Positions 11,265 through 22,866 of a DNA stretch of 64,000 nt are shown piece by piece. Both the position numbers and the translations under genes were made by a program. Positions within the stretch are counted from its first letter, which is position 1. Each line of letters opens with the position of its first letter. Source of the stretch: Philonthus cognatus (taxonomy: Eukaryota > Arthropoda > Insecta > Coleoptera > Staphylinidae). The stretch is taken from positions 1,984,001 to 2,048,000 of the forward strand of contig OW052249.1 in NCBI GenBank assembly GCA_932526585.2, given 5' to 3'. Below the pieces are notes generated by a model that was not told where the DNA came from, made no database searches, and saw only the letters and a list, made by a program, of their open reading frames with translations.

Positions 11265-14200
11265 CAGGGGCGGACTGGCCATAAGAGCGTCATGTGCAAT
11301 CACAGGGCCGGTGCGGCCGAAGGCCGTTTTGGGCCGGTACGGTTCAACACCCCAACATAAAAATGTTGGCCGCTACGGCCCAACTGCCCAACACATATTT
11401 TTGGGCGGCCTGCTCCAAATGAACAAATCACACACACATATAAGTACATAATATTTATTTAATCTGTAATACCGTTTTTAGCCCGGATCGGCCCAATCTC
11501 CGTGTATATATTATTTTTCCAGCAAATAATTTTGTAATGCGTCAATGCTGGCGACATATTAGTGCGCCAATACAACGCGCATCGGCCCAGCACTTACAAT
11601 CGGTAATTGCATGATTATGTCTCAAAGGCCGTTAGCAGTCCAACTGCCGGCGACCTCCGATTCTAACGCGGCTTGCCAATGTATGCCCGATATGTTTCAG
11701 CCGCAGTTGTATACATATATTTTTCTCTTACATTTGTTTGTCACACAATGTTCCTAGTGAATTATTTAATTTAATAAAATCCTTATGATTTTCTACACTA
11801 ATTTATTGTTATTTAACAATTTTATTGTAGTGAAACATTGGTTCTTTGAAAGACATGTTTCCTGTCTCTTTAACAATTTCAACTACAACTATCGTCTCAC
11901 CAAAAGTTACATCTACATCGTCAATAAGTTCCACTGCGTCGACTTCATATTCTAGTGTCCGTCCAGTGTCACCCACAATAGTCGTTCAACAGCAGCATAC
12001 TACAAATTTAGAATCATCGGCAACCGATTATACTGGCGATTTTCCAAGTATAACTACTTTCAATTATTTTGAAAAACCGTCAAAAAACAATTTGCATCTG
12101 TACCTGTCTCATCACCCAATTCAACCATCTGATGATAAAATCAATTGTCCATTCAGTACTAAGAGAGCGTATTTCAAGAAAGATGGCACTAGAAGAAAAT
12201 GGCTATCTTACTGTGATAAAAATAAATCATTGTTTTGCTATATTTGTCTTGCGTTCGGGAATGCTCAGATGGAAAATGCATTCGTACATCAAGATGGATT
12301 CTCCATTTCGTCTCGTTTAACACAAAACATAGAACAGCACGAAAATACCATGCAACATAGGCATAGCGTTGATGCATTTTTGAGAGAAAGTAAGAGTTTA
12401 GACATAAATTTATTAGTAACAATAAGAAATAATGACATTCGTAAGCAGCAAGTGGAAAATAGGCGTAATATAATGAATAAAGTTATTGAAGTTGTGAAAG
12501 TTATTGGAAAGAGAGGATTGAGTTTCAGAGCCAAAACAAATGAAGCCGCATATAGTTTGACTGATGACTCAATTGATCATGGGAATTTTCTGGTATTAAT
12601 AATCCTCATTGGCAAATTTGATCCTACCCTGCAATCGCATCTTCAATACGTTGCTATTCAAAGTGAAAAAAATCAACAATCAAGAGACGAACTTCAACAC
12701 AAAAACCAAGGGCGCGGTAATTTTGTTACAATGTTATCAAAGCAGACAGTGCAGCTTGTTCTTAACCGAATTTCTCATCTAATGAAAAATGCTATTGCGG
12801 AAGAAATTAATTCAGCGAAGATGTTCAGTGTACAGATTGACTCTACCCAAGATGTTAACGTTTCAGACCAGTTCTCTATTGTAATTCGATACCTCAACAG
12901 TTTCGATAATATTGAAGAAAGACTTGTTAGTATTTCAAAAACTACATCGACAACTGGAAAATGTGTATTCGAGTTATTGAATAGCAGATTGGAACAATTG
13001 AATATAGACTTAAAACAATGTGTGGGAAGCTCCACAGATGGTGCGTCTAATATGAGGGGAGAAAACAACGGGTTCACTGCTTGGTTGAGTTCTGTAGCTC
13101 CAACTAAATTGAACGTCTGGTGTTATGCACACAGACTTAATCTAGTCGTGTGCGATGTTACCGGAAATGTTTCAGCAGCGTCAAATCTGTTTGGAGCTAT
13201 AAATTGTTGGGCCTCATTTCTGCGTGATTCCTACGTGCGCATGGATATATGGAAGGAAAAATGTAAAAAAAGACGATTAAATTTGATAGGCAAAACAAGG
13301 TGGAGTGGCACTAACAAAGCTGTTCGGTTTCTTTGATTCTCCAGGAGACTGCGTTTTTATAAATTTAATACTCACCATGCAGGAAATATGTGATAATCCT
13401 CAGTCGAAAGTAGATGCCCGCTATCAAGCACACAATTTTATGAAGAGTTTTTGTACCTTTGAAATAATATTCACAGCTAAAATATTCTTGAAACTCTTCA
13501 GTGTAACCGGTTCCCTCTCAAAATATCTACAAACTAAAGGCTTAGACATACTCACGGCATATAATATGGTGAAAGTCACTCTGGATAAGTTGAAGAAAAT
13601 TATCAACTTATTCACGACTGTCAAAGAAAAGACACTTGAATTTGTAGCCTGGGCAAATGAGCAACTGGCTGGAATAAATATAACCATCGAAGACGACTTC
13701 AGGGACATTAGAGTGCGGAAAAGAAAGCGAATGGACGGAGAGCAATGCGGCGACGACCCCATAAGAAATGCTGAGAAAAAATTCGAGGTTGATGTTTTTA
13801 ATGTTATAGTTGATAACATCATTATTTGTTTAGAAAAAAGATTTATGTCGGTACCAGATACTATTTGGCTGTCCTAGATCCAAAAAACTTCGTTGAAAAT
13901 AAAATCAAATTGGAACAGAAACGGATCACATTGCATAAGTTAAGCGAAGTACTTGCACCACACTGTTCCGGTATGCAACTTGCCGCCGAAAGTTTAAAAT
14001 ATGAATTATAAGTATTTATGGAAAATTGGATACATTTGAGAGAAACAGCGAATGATCCAACTCAGAAAACACGAGAACCACTTTCTGATGCTGAAAAGGA
14101 TTCTGAATCTATATCGGAACTGAACCAAGAAACATTTGATTGCCGTGGCTTAAGAATTTGCCGAGATTGTCCTCTATGCTGCTACAAAGTGTTGAAGAAA

Positions 14201-14629
14201 CGTAATTTATATTATAACTGTTACCCTCCTCTGACGATGGCGTACAAATACTTATTAACAATATCAATCTCACAGGTATCATGTGAGCGATCATTTTCTA
14301 AATTGAAATATAGTTTAAATCGAATGCGAAGCAGCTTAAGCCAAGACAATTTAGAAATATGTATGTTGATGTCGGTAGAGGGAAGTTTGTTGCCTAAAAT
14401 ATAAAATGAGGATATAATGAGTTATATGGCTGAACAAAGCAGCGTTTATTGAAATCTACTTTTTTAAGATTGTTGTATTGTATTTGTTCTATGTTGTGTG
14501 AAATATATTAAATATGAAGTGATCAATTTTGTTTGCTGCCAATCATTAAATATACTCAAGGTAAATGCTATGTGGGCTGGTAAAACTTTCAAATCACAGG
14601 GCCGGTCAACTGTCCCCAGTCCGCCCCTG
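11265..14629 (+). mobile_element. hAT transposon B (TTF-finger type)
   Basis: The ends CAGGGGCGGACTGGCC and (inverse of the right end) CAGGGGCGGACTGGGG form terminal inverted repeats. The perfect 8-bp duplication GTATTTAC lies at 11257-11264 and 14630-14637. CACAGGGCCGGT occurs near both ends as a subterminal repeat. At 3365 bp it is full length, and it contains one transposase gene with frame breaks. Confidence 0.93.
11846..14404 (+). pseudogene. hAT-B transposase (TTF zinc finger, DUF4371, hAT dimerisation), frameshifted
   Basis: The reading starts at the ATG at 11846 and is open for 496 codons. It shows a Ser/Thr-rich leader, a TTF-type finger region (FKKDGTRRKWLSYCDKNKSL and CYICLAFG), then the RNase H-like catalytic domain: D in VQIDSTQDVNVSDQFSIVIR, SSTDGASNMRG and WCYAHRLNLVV. 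The frame changes near 13320 (KTRWSGTNKAV) and again near 13840-13860, and there is a stop just before 14018. The end carries the dimerisation signature SQVSCERSFSKLKYSLNRMR. The domain order matches ZMYM/KIAA1586-like hAT transposases of insects. At least three breaks make it inactive, but the domains are well preserved, so the insertion is not very old. Confidence 0.9.
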
Positions 14630-14637
14630 GTATTTAC

Positions 14638-15640
14638 CCAATTTGGCAGAGGCCAAATTAATACACATTATTTTCATGGCAATAGCAGTTAGGGAAGATA
14701 ATATTCCCATTTAAAAAATATCATTGAAAATCCTATGTTCCGTTTTTTTCATATATGTCCGGCATATAAATATTCACAATGAGCTTATGAACATGAATTA
14801 CTTTATTATTATATTTTTAAGAAATAATCTATAATTTAATAAAATAAAACACATAGTTTGTTCGGCTGTCGAAACTGGAGTCTTAAAAGTAAAAATAATG
14901 TGTTATAATGACAAGAATAAGAATCATCAGTTTTGTAAATACCGAAAAATAACACAGGATCCGATAACGCTTTCTAACGAATTGAAAACAATACATAGCT
15001 TGTATGTATTATCAGCGTGTTTAAATAACACGAATCGACACTTTCCTTCGATCCGTCTTTTTATACGCTTTTTTTTTCGTCTATTCCACGCGACGCGAGA
15101 CCCCATCCGTTCATGCCAAGGAGCAATGCACAAATGCACAGAGAACTGCCGCTTTTCTCTCTGACTGTATTCGCCCCCCTCGTGCTGTAAATTTGGCATC
15201 GGATGAGCTACTCTAAACTATGTGGGTCTTTCCAACACGATCGCCGTGTTACACTGCAATAATCCCCTTCACTGATTAGGATTTATAGAGAGTTAGTAAA
15301 AATCCGTCGAAAAAATAATTATTTATGATAAAAATCTGATTTCTTCAATAATAATAAAAAAACACTCAGGATTACAGAAACGTGCTCGGATATTTTTTAA
15401 GATTTTTTGTTTTGAAAATACAGCACTTCAAAGTGAGGCGCCTTACTTTTTGAAATGGATGTAGGTATTTTCACATGTTTGATGGTTTGATAAATCACAC
15501 AATTTAATATTAGTTAATGTTAAAAGAACATAAATGTTTTGAACTTTTCATTCTTACACTTAAATGAACTCGGTTAAACAATCAACATTTTTAATCTCAA
15601 CATCTCTGAACATTTTTTCTTCCGCTGTTTAACTCGCGCC
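14638..15640. other. Gene-free stretch with right inverted repeat of the 5645-15470 element
   Basis: No coding region is supported. The block at about 15040-15240 is richer in GC than its surroundings and has a promoter-like look, but I recognise nothing in it. Confidence 0.4.
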
Positions 15641-15800
15641 CCGGGGACAACACACCTTGTAGCGGCCCTGTTCATTTCGGTCATGAATTTTCTATGCAAA
15701 TCATCTGGCCAGCGCAGGTTAGTTTTATTGCGATTATGGTCATAAACCCCCAATTATCATTTACAAGTTAACCGCAAACTGAAGTCATTTTTTTCATATA

Positions 15801-16978
15801 GCGCTGGAACTACTATACTGAGGAATTGCTTGCTTACAGGAGAGGATATTTTTATTGAAGTTCAAAAGGTATTCACAAGTTTTTGCTTGCCATGGTCAAA
15901 ATTAATTGGAGTATGCACTGATGGTGCACCTTCTATGGTCGGCTTACGTAAAGGTTTTATCGGAATTTTGAATGAAAAAGCAACAGAATTAAATGTACAA
16001 AAAGATGATTTGATAGTCCTTCATTGCATTATCCACCAACAGAACTTGTGTTCTAAGTCCATTCGACTCCAGAATGTTATGAATGTGGTAGTAAAAACCA
16101 TCAACTTTATTCGATCCCGAGGGCTTAACCATCATCAGTTCAAGGCATTTTTGGATAAAATATCAGCTGAATATAACGACGTAACATATTATTGTGAAGT
16201 CAGATGGCTGAGCAAAGGAAAAATGTTGAAACGGTTTTACGAGCTTAGAAATGAGATAGCAGACTTTATGAAAATAAAAGATAAACCACTATCTGAATTA
16301 AGTGAACCAAAATGGATATGTGACTTAGCATTTCTGGTCGATCTTACAGGCTATTTGAATGATTTAAATTTGAAACTTCAAAAACAAGGACAGTTAGTAA
16401 ATGATTTGTACAGCAATTTAAAAGCGTTTTAGATCAAACTACGCTTGTGGGAGTCACAGATGCTGTCTGGTAACAGTTACCATTTCAACACGCTCTCTGC
16501 GTATGAAAATATTGCTTATGCTCAATATGCTGAAGAACTCAAGTTACTGTCGGAACAATTTTCGAACAGATTTTGCGACTTCAAAAACATGGAAGACTGT
16601 TTCAGTTTATTTGCTACTCCTACAACATATATTGTACAAAATGCTCCAATACACTTACAAATGGAGTTGATCGAGATTCAAGAAAACTCACTCCTAAAAT
16701 CCAAATTTGAAGATGTAGAGTTGTGCGATTTCTACAAAAAATACCTAGAAGAAGACAATTTTCCGCAGCTTAGAAAATTCGCCAGAAGATTGATTTGTGC
16801 GTTTAGCAGTACTTATAAATGCGAACAGTTCTTTTCATTGATGAAAGTTAATAAATCAACACATCGTACAAGACTGACTGACGATAATTTGGAAAATTCT
16901 TTACGTCTTAGTGTCAGTGGAATTAATCCAAATATTGATGGATTACTTTCCCAAATTCAAGCTCAAGTGTCTCATTGA
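15801..16978 (+). pseudogene. hAT-A transposase, C-terminal part
   Basis: This continues the transposase interrupted at 1595. It opens with a TGEDIF motif, then GVCTDGAPSMVGLRKGF (second catalytic Asp region), LHCIIHQQNLCSKS, and YYCEVRWLSKGKML with the C/H-to-RW pattern of hAT enzymes. It ends with the dimerisation segment FSSTYKCEQFFSLMKVNKST. A TAG at 16430-16432 and a frame change precede the second open stretch (16445-16978). About eight extra codons separate the GTT and TGED parts of the usual GTTTGED motif. A 3' AT-rich tail leads to the right end of the element. Confidence 0.85.
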
Positions 16979-17238
16979 TTTCGGTGTATTTAACTTTCGT
17001 AGTTTGTAACAATTGCAAATTTAACGATTTAATTATAATGTACCATTTTTTTAAATTTCATTTTCTTATTTTAATAAATTGTTCTATAATATCATTGACG
17101 TATTATTTCATGTCTAATATCTATCGCAAAAAATATTATCACTACTTTAAAATGCACTAAGTACTTTTAAACGCGGCCCGCGAACGTATTTGCACGCTAA
17201 AGTTTGGCCCTCAACATGTCAAAGGTTGCCCATACCTG

Positions 17239-18800
17239 GTTTAGAGCTTCAAATTTTACTCTTTTAAAAATCAACGAATGTCAGAAAATCTACAGCTAAA
17301 ATAATTAGGAAAAAGTAATGTGAGTTTATAATAATAATGACATACATAACATGGAATTGATACAACAATTACGGATATTTCCTTTTTTTTAAGTTTAATG
17401 TAAAGCTTTAATTAAGTGCTTTCCACTCCCAGACTAAGCATGAAGTAAAATTTCGAGTTTAGAAAAGCCCCGTGAAAATTTGCCGAGGATCGCGCAGCGA
17501 TCCGAGACAAATTTTCTGGGCTTTTCTAAACTCGAAATTTTACTTCATGCGCCACATCTATAAAATACTATAATATTGTCAAATTTATGTATATTTCAAC
17601 TTCACTTAAAATCTGTGTTTTATACGCGTGGCGCATGAAGTAAAATTTCAAGTTTAGAAAAGCCCAAAAAATTTGTCTCGGGTCGCTGCGCGACCCTCGA
17701 CAAATTTTCACGGGGCTTTTCTAAACTCGAAATTTTACTTCATGCTTAGTCTGGGAGTGGAAAACACTCGTTTAGAGCTTTAAATTGAACTCTTTTAAAA
17801 ATCAACGAATGTCAAAAAATGTACAGCTAAAATAATTAGGAAGAAGTAATGTGATTTTATAAAAATAATTTAAATAAAAATATTTTTTTTTTAATTGAAT
17901 GTAAAGCTTTAAATAAGTGCTTTCCACTCCTAGACTAAGCATGAAGAGCTTTTTTAAACTCGAAATTTTACTTCATTCGCCACGCGTATAAAATAATACA
18001 ATATTGTCAAATGTATGTATATATGAACTTCACTTAAAATCTGTGTTTTATACGCATGGCGCATGAAGTAAAATTTCGAGTTTAGAAAAGCCCAGAAAAT
18101 TTGTCTCGGGTCGCTGCGCGACCCAAAACCAATTTTCAAGGGGCTTTTCTAAACTCGAAATTTTACTTCATGCTTAGTCTGGGAGTGGAAAACATTCGTT
18201 TAGAGCTTCAAATTTTACTCTTTTAAAAATCAACGAATGTCAGAAAATTTACAGCTAAAATAATTATGAAGAAGTAATGTGATTTTATAAAAATAATGAC
18301 ATACCATGGAATTGATACAACAATTGCTGATATTTCCTGTTTTTTTTTTTTTCTAATTGAATGTAAAGCTTTAAATAAGTGCTTTCCACTCCCAGACTAA
18401 GCATGACGAGCTTTTCTAAACTCTAAATTTTACTTCATGCGCCACGCGTATAAAATACTATAATATTGTGAAATGTATGTATATATGAACTTGACTTAAA
18501 ATCTGTGTTTTATACGCGTGGCGCATAAAGTAAAATTTCGAGTTTAGAAAAGCCCCGTGAAAATTTGTCTCATGTCGCTGCGCGACCCTCGACAAATGTT
18601 CACGGAGCTTTTCTAAACTCGAAATTTTACTTTATGCTTAGTCTGGGAGTGGAAAACACATGTTTAAACCTTTAAATTGAACTCTTTTAAAAAACATCGA
18701 ATGTCAGAAAATTTACAGCTAAAATAATTAGGAAAAAGTAATGTGATTTTATAAAAATAATGACATACCATGGAATTGATACAACAATTGCGGATTTCAA
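17239..18800. repeat. Tandem ~450-520-bp units with hairpin modules H6-H11
   Basis: Modules lie at 17416-17567, 17615-17766, 17917-17994 (centre deleted), 18043-18195, 18379-18458 (centre deleted) and 18505-18659, alternating in orientation. The modules in each pair are separated by an AT spacer. The pairs are separated by a repeated segment containing ATCAACGAATGTCAGAAAAT and AAGTAATGTGATTTTATAAA. Two of the six have lost one arm and the loop, the expected outcome of replication slippage across a hairpin. Confidence 0.85.
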
Positions 18801-19532
18801 AACAGCACAAGATATTGCTGTTACTTAATTAACGACAAAAAACATACCGCAATTATCGTGATAACTGTGGGCTGCATAATACTACTTTATTGGGAGCATG
18901 TTTTCTTTTATAGTGTAAATCATTTCGGAAACATTTACTTTAATTAAGTGACTGCTATATCTTTTGTCATTCTGACATCCGTAATTATTGTTTCAATTCC
19001 ATGGCATGTTATTATTTTTATAAAATCACATTACTTTTTCTTAATTATTCTAACTTAGAGAAACGTAAAGTGATAAACGTTAACGCGAATGAGTTCTGAA
19101 TTTTTCCCTCTACAAAAAAGGTAAATACATTTTGTTTCTAAAATAAATAGGGGAGCCAAAATTTGAACATTTCAAAATTTACATGAGATTTCCTATGTTG
19201 CGTTCGCCAAGTCAACACACGGTATATATTTACAAAACTTATGAATCAGGATGAACACTGCTCTTTTTGACGCGTTTCTACCTGATTCATAAATTTTTTA
19301 AGTATATATAAGGACCTCAATGTTAATTTTAAGTACTTGGTTTGAAAATGGCTCACTGACGAGTCGAAACTAGTCACCGTAAAAATAAAAAAGTGAATAC
19401 AAAAAAGTTAAAAGTGTCATTTAATTAAATAGTTAAAATGTTTCACAAAATAACCGCCTCCACCACCAAAATTGGTTTAGATTTTTTTTATACAAAATTA
19501 ATTTTTAGGGTGTACTAACTCTAGGAGCTAAC

Positions 19533-19696
19533 CTGGAATAATGACGGTTTCTTTTTGTTTGGTATAGTTGGTCTGCGGTATATGAAGCTCACATACGAAT
19601 TCTTCGGGGTGTTCGAACGACTCTAAATTGGCAGTGGCGGTTATATCGAACAGTCGATCCCTTTCGCGAACGTCCAGTTCAGTATCCAACACTCCC
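19533..19696 (-). CDS. Candidate host exon, immunoglobulin-like fold (partial gene)
   Basis: A 164-nt segment on the minus strand has a good acceptor (TTATTGTTTCAG) before it and a good donor (CCAG, then GTTAGC) after it, with no stop in one frame. Its base composition and codon use are unlike the flanking AT-rich DNA. It would encode about 54 residues, including LFDITATANLESFEHPEEF followed by VCELHIP. This looks like strands D to F of an Ig domain (alternating hydrophobics, then F/Y-x-C), so a cell-surface or secreted protein is possible. The Ig assignment is my inference. No other exon of the same gene was recognised in the window. Confidence 0.5.
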
Positions 19697-20103
19697 CTGA
19701 AACAATAACATAGGGGCAAATTGAAAGAGAATTTTTAAAATAGTACATATACACAATATGTAAATTAATATAGAGGAGATGGCGATAATATGAACAATGT
19801 GCTATTTTTGTATGTATATGTTGAACAAAATGCATTCTCCATCGTTAAATTATTTCGATAAATTGATAGATGACGCTCTTACTATTAATTAGTTTAATTT
19901 ATCTATTAAATTAATTTTTCTTCTTTATATTATGTTTGTCTTTTGCGTCCGTATAAATATAGTGATTTTTATAGATAAATATTTTAATATACAGGGTGAC
20001 GCAAAACTACCAATATGGTTTGAATGTTTAATAACTTTTTAAATTTATTTATATTTTTTATTTTTATTTCAGAATTTTGTAAAGAAAACTTAAGGAATTT
20101 GAA

Positions 20104-21808
20104 ATGGAACAGTACACAACAAAACAGCGATCAAAAATTGTTGAATTTTATTTTGAAAATTAACGGTCAATTGTTTTGACGCAGCGTGCTTATCGTCGTT
20201 TTTTAGTGTACGTATTGGACCTTTAGCATCAACAATAAACCGCCTGGTTGCAAATTTTCGACAACATGGTACAGTAAGACACCTTCCATGTACCGGAAGA
20301 CCACGTACGGTCCACACGGAAGAAAATATCCAACGTGTTGTGGATAATGTGCAGGATAGTCCAGAAACATCAACATATCGGCTTCAATTCTTGCACAAGC
20401 TAAACCTTATACGTGAACATGTGCAATGTGGCCAAAATCCTCTGAACGAACCTCCGCGATAGCCCCAGTTCTGCCGAACGTCTTGGCAGAACTGGGGCTA
20501 TCGCGGAGGTTCGTTCAGAGGATTTTGGGCACATTGCACATGTTCAGGAGTTCAATTTAAGTTTAATTTAGATGAATTTTATTTTCCTCCATTGCATAGA
20601 TTTTGGTGTTCACGACAAATATTCCTTCTCGGTATTCCAGCGGAGGAATATTTGTACGTGACCCAACAAAGGATGAAATTTCTTTGTCATTTGGGGTTCA
20701 GTGAAAGTGACTAACGGCTATTTTTGCTACGCCGATGCTGAAACCTTTTTGGCCTCCTAATTAGCATTTTTGACCGCCGAAACACCACCCTTCTGAACAT
20801 GCGTCGCATCCCCCATTCACTTCCCCACTCACTTGTATATTTTTTCCTTTCAAACTTGTACATTTTTTCTTACTACTTACTCTTGTAATCTTGCAACAGA
20901 AACACCTTGTAAACTTTTAACATTTGCTGTGAATGTCATAATTTTATTTCATTCCGGTGTAAAATACAAAATTCATCTTAGAATCAAGTATTTTATTTTA
21001 CACCACATCTTCAAACCCCGGTTGAATCTCGAGAACCAGGAGATTACAACAACTGGACATAACAGCACATGTTCCCGTATAAGGTTCAGCTTGTGCAAGA
21101 ATTGAAGCCGACAGACTACCAACAACGGCTTGATTGTGCCATTTCATTCCGATAAAAAGCAGAAGAAAATCGCGATTTCATTAACAATTTGATAATGAGC
21201 GATGAAGCCCATTTCCAATTGAATGGTTCCGTAAACAAGCAAAATTGCAGGATATGGGCTACGGAAAATCCAAGAACAGTTCATCAGCGACAATTACACC
21301 CACTTAAGTGTACTGTTTGGTGCGGTGTATTGTCTGAAAGGATCATTGGTCCATATTTTTTTTTGAAAATGCACATGGCGCCTCAGTTACGGTTAATGGT
21401 GCTGAATATCGAACGATGCTGGACAGTTTTTTGAGGCCAGCTGTAGAAAACCATCCACAGTTGTGGTTTCAACAAGATGGAGCCACAGCCCACACTGCAA
21501 GGGACACAATGGCTCTGTTACGGGACCTCTTTGGCGAACGCATTATTTCGCGCAGAAGCGATTTCAATTGGCCCCCACGTTCACCGGATTTAACAGCTCC
21601 AGATTGTTTTCTTTGGAGTTATTTGAAAGAAAGGGTATACGTAAATAAGCCAGCGACCATACCAGAGCTAAAACAAAACATTCGCAATGAAATTCAAGCC
21701 ATAATACCGGAAATTTTACGAAACATTATGGAAAATGTACTGGAAAGAGCACGAATGTGCGAAGCCGAAAATGGCCACCACTTGCGGGATATAATTTTTT
21801 ATAGTTAA
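20104..21808 (+). pseudogene. Mariner transposase, DD41D type, broken
   Basis: The gene starts at the ATG at 20104 (MEQYTTKQRSKIVEFYF) but has a TAA at 20161. The N-terminal helix-turn-helix region continues to RPRTVHTEENIQRVVDNVQD before a rearrangement at about 20383-21106. The catalytic part resumes with D in MSDEAHFQLNG, then D in WFQQDGATAHTARDT and D in PDLTAPDCFLW. Forty-one residues lie between the last two, which makes it a DD41D enzyme. A frame change near 21400-21416 separates the first and second Asp regions. It is inactive. Confidence 0.85.
20383..21106. repeat. Nested foldbacks inside the mariner gene
   Basis: The 46 bases starting CGGCTTCAATTCTTGCACAA at about 20380 return inverted at 21061-21106 with two differences. 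Within this lies a second palindrome with 61-bp arms (20415-20475 and 20485-20545), one mismatch and a 9-bp loop. The DNA between (20546-21060) is foreign to the mariner and contains a GTTGAATCTCGAGAACC segment that I could not place. Confidence 0.8.
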
Positions 21809-21926
21809 GCCAAAAATATTTCCCATTAATATACCATAGAACAAAAAAATTTAAATAATAATTAACCACTAAATAAAAAAGTGATTAAACATTCAAACCA
21901 TATCGTTAGTTTTACGCCACCCTGTA

Positions 21927-22582
21927 TTAATATCAGGTAAAATTCTTAATAATATGGATATACTTTTAAAGAAATTATTAAATAATAGAAGAATATTCGA
22001 GAATATTTTCTGTAGTTTCAAACTCTGAGGTTATTAACTAAAAAATGCAAATGTAGCAAATGTCTAAAATATAGCGTGTTGCATTATAATCATTTAATCA
22101 TATATGCGTGCTTTAATATCTACGATACAGTCGTAATTATAATGTAATTTTGTTGACAAATCTACTTAATATCAAGATTAATTAGTTGACAACAATATTT
22201 ATTAACAATTCTATGTTTTATTTACTTAAAATAAAACATATGGTAATTATAACATGTTAAGAGGAAATCTAGCCATATCTGAACGTATAAAACTCTGCAT
22301 ATTGTTGTCTTAGCTGCATCCTAATTTATTAATGAAATATTTTGAAAAAAATAGGTACACCTTAAGGATAGTACAAGCGTCATGCTTGTCTGAATTAAAT
22401 GTGTCCTACATTTACCGTTATTTTATATTAAAAAAAAAAAAAATGTCAAACATTAGTAAAGCAATATAATCACGTCTTGAATTTATTTATTTTTTTTGCA
22501 ATATTTGTAACAAAATATTGGAAAACTAAATAAGTCACATTGTAAAAGGTTCCTCTGAGAATATTTGTATTTTTTACATATA
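21927..22582. other. Gene-free AT-rich stretch before the Gypsy element
   Basis: No coding region, repeat pair or RNA gene is supported here. A 13-base A-run lies at about 22429-22441. Confidence 0.5.
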
Positions 22583-22586
22583 TTCC

Positions 22587-22855
22587 AATTATAAGATTAC
22601 TCCGGAAAATTTACTTTTTAAAAAGGACTTTTATTTTTGTTACACATTAAAATACAGACTGACAGCGATTCCTTTACTTACTAACACTAAACTCGTAATA
22701 TGGAAACAAAGATTATATATGGAAAAGGAAGCTGAATAAGCGAAGAGATAAGATTATAATAACATTAGCTTGCATAAAGTGGTGAAATACATATAAAGAC
22801 AAAGAAGTACTTATAATAAAAATAATATAATGTCTGTATTGTAGCCCAGGTTACT
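22587..22855 (-). repeat. 3' LTR of the Gypsy element
   Basis: On the minus strand it begins AGTAACCTGGGCTACAATAC and ends TTATAATT. It matches the other LTR (30247-30515) almost base for base; differences seen include a C/T change near the inner end and one A/T change. Confidence 0.95.
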
Positions 22856-22866
22856 CCTCCCTCCTT
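22856..22866 (-). promoter_or_regulatory. Polypurine tract (plus-strand primer)
   Basis: On the minus strand AAGGAGGGAGG abuts the 3' LTR, the standard place for plus-strand DNA synthesis to start. The last bases of the env stop codon fall within it. Confidence 0.85.

Larger units (their letters stand above)
5645..15470. mobile_element. Element bounded by ~130-bp inverted repeats
   Basis: The segment at about 5648-5785 (ATCCATTTCAAAA, then GGCGCCTCACTTTGAAGTGC) recurs reverse-complemented at about 15335-15468 with roughly 90 percent identity by eye. That is good evidence for a pair of terminal inverted repeats. The element encloses the MULE-like and hAT-B elements and otherwise shows no transposase. 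I could not identify a target duplication, so the exact ends are unsure. Confidence 0.55.
1596..15796. mobile_element. 14.2-kb composite insertion inside hAT-A
   Basis: The two junctions mirror each other: TGAAAAAAAATGACTTC starts at 1596 and its inverse, with one A fewer, ends at 15796. Weaker inverted similarity continues inward for about 90 bases (CCATAATC on both sides). TATA flanks both ends (1592-1595 and 15797-15800), which fits a TA or TATA duplication. The host transposase reading resumes after the right end, although in another frame. The base element itself shows no transposase; it holds several later insertions. Its superfamily is uncertain; a TA duplication would suggest Tc1/mariner. 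Confidence 0.6.
541..17238 (+). mobile_element. hAT transposon A (GTF2IRD2/ZBED-like type), split by a nested insertion
   Basis: The ends CACATATGGGCAACC and (reverse complement of the right end) CAGGTATGGGCAACC are imperfect terminal inverted repeats. Both sides are flanked by the 8-bp duplication GTTTAGAG (533-540 and 17239-17246), the size expected for hAT. Subterminal GGCCCGC motifs occur on both sides. The transposase is split into an N-terminal part (1019-1595) and a C-terminal part (about 15801-16978) by a 14.2-kb insertion. Without it the element would be about 2.5 kb, a normal hAT size. It entered the foldback array just outside a hairpin module. Confidence 0.85.
37..19073. repeat. 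Foldback-type hairpin array, split by a 16.7-kb hAT element
   Basis: The outer ends are inverted copies of each other: the segment at about 37-140 (core AACGTTTCTCTAAGTT, then a run containing AAAAAGTAATGTGATTTTAT) reappears reverse-complemented at about 18990-19073. Between them lie direct copies of a 450-520-bp unit, each carrying two ~150-bp palindromes in opposite orientation. One copy is at 1-540 and further copies run from 17239 to about 18800. Removing the hAT at 541-17238 restores the repeat consensus across the junction. Long inverted repeats built from internal tandem units resemble foldback elements. No protein is encoded in the array itself. The left flank is too short to find a target duplication. 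Confidence 0.6.
19992..21924 (+). mobile_element. DD41D mariner element, rearranged
   Basis: Terminal inverted repeats start CAGGGTGACGCAAAACTACC on the left and (inverse) CAGGGTGGCGTAAAACTAAC on the right, extend about 45 bases, and are flanked by TA (19990-19991 and 21925-21926). The transposase gene runs in the same direction but is broken by a stop and by an inverted duplication with a ~500-bp unrelated insertion in the middle (20383-21106). Confidence 0.9.

Noticed and set aside
179..18659. CRISPR array (regularly spaced palindromic repeats)
   Set aside because: Repeat units are ~150 bp, alternate in orientation, lie in eukaryotic transposons and have no spacers or cas genes.
19357..19378. 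Hammerhead ribozyme
   Set aside because: CTGACGAGTCGAAAC fits the core words, but I could not draw the three stems, so it is not listed as an RNA gene.
20833..21105. 90-residue ORF inside the mariner
   Set aside because: It spans the foreign insertion and the mirrored transposase segment; no coding character.
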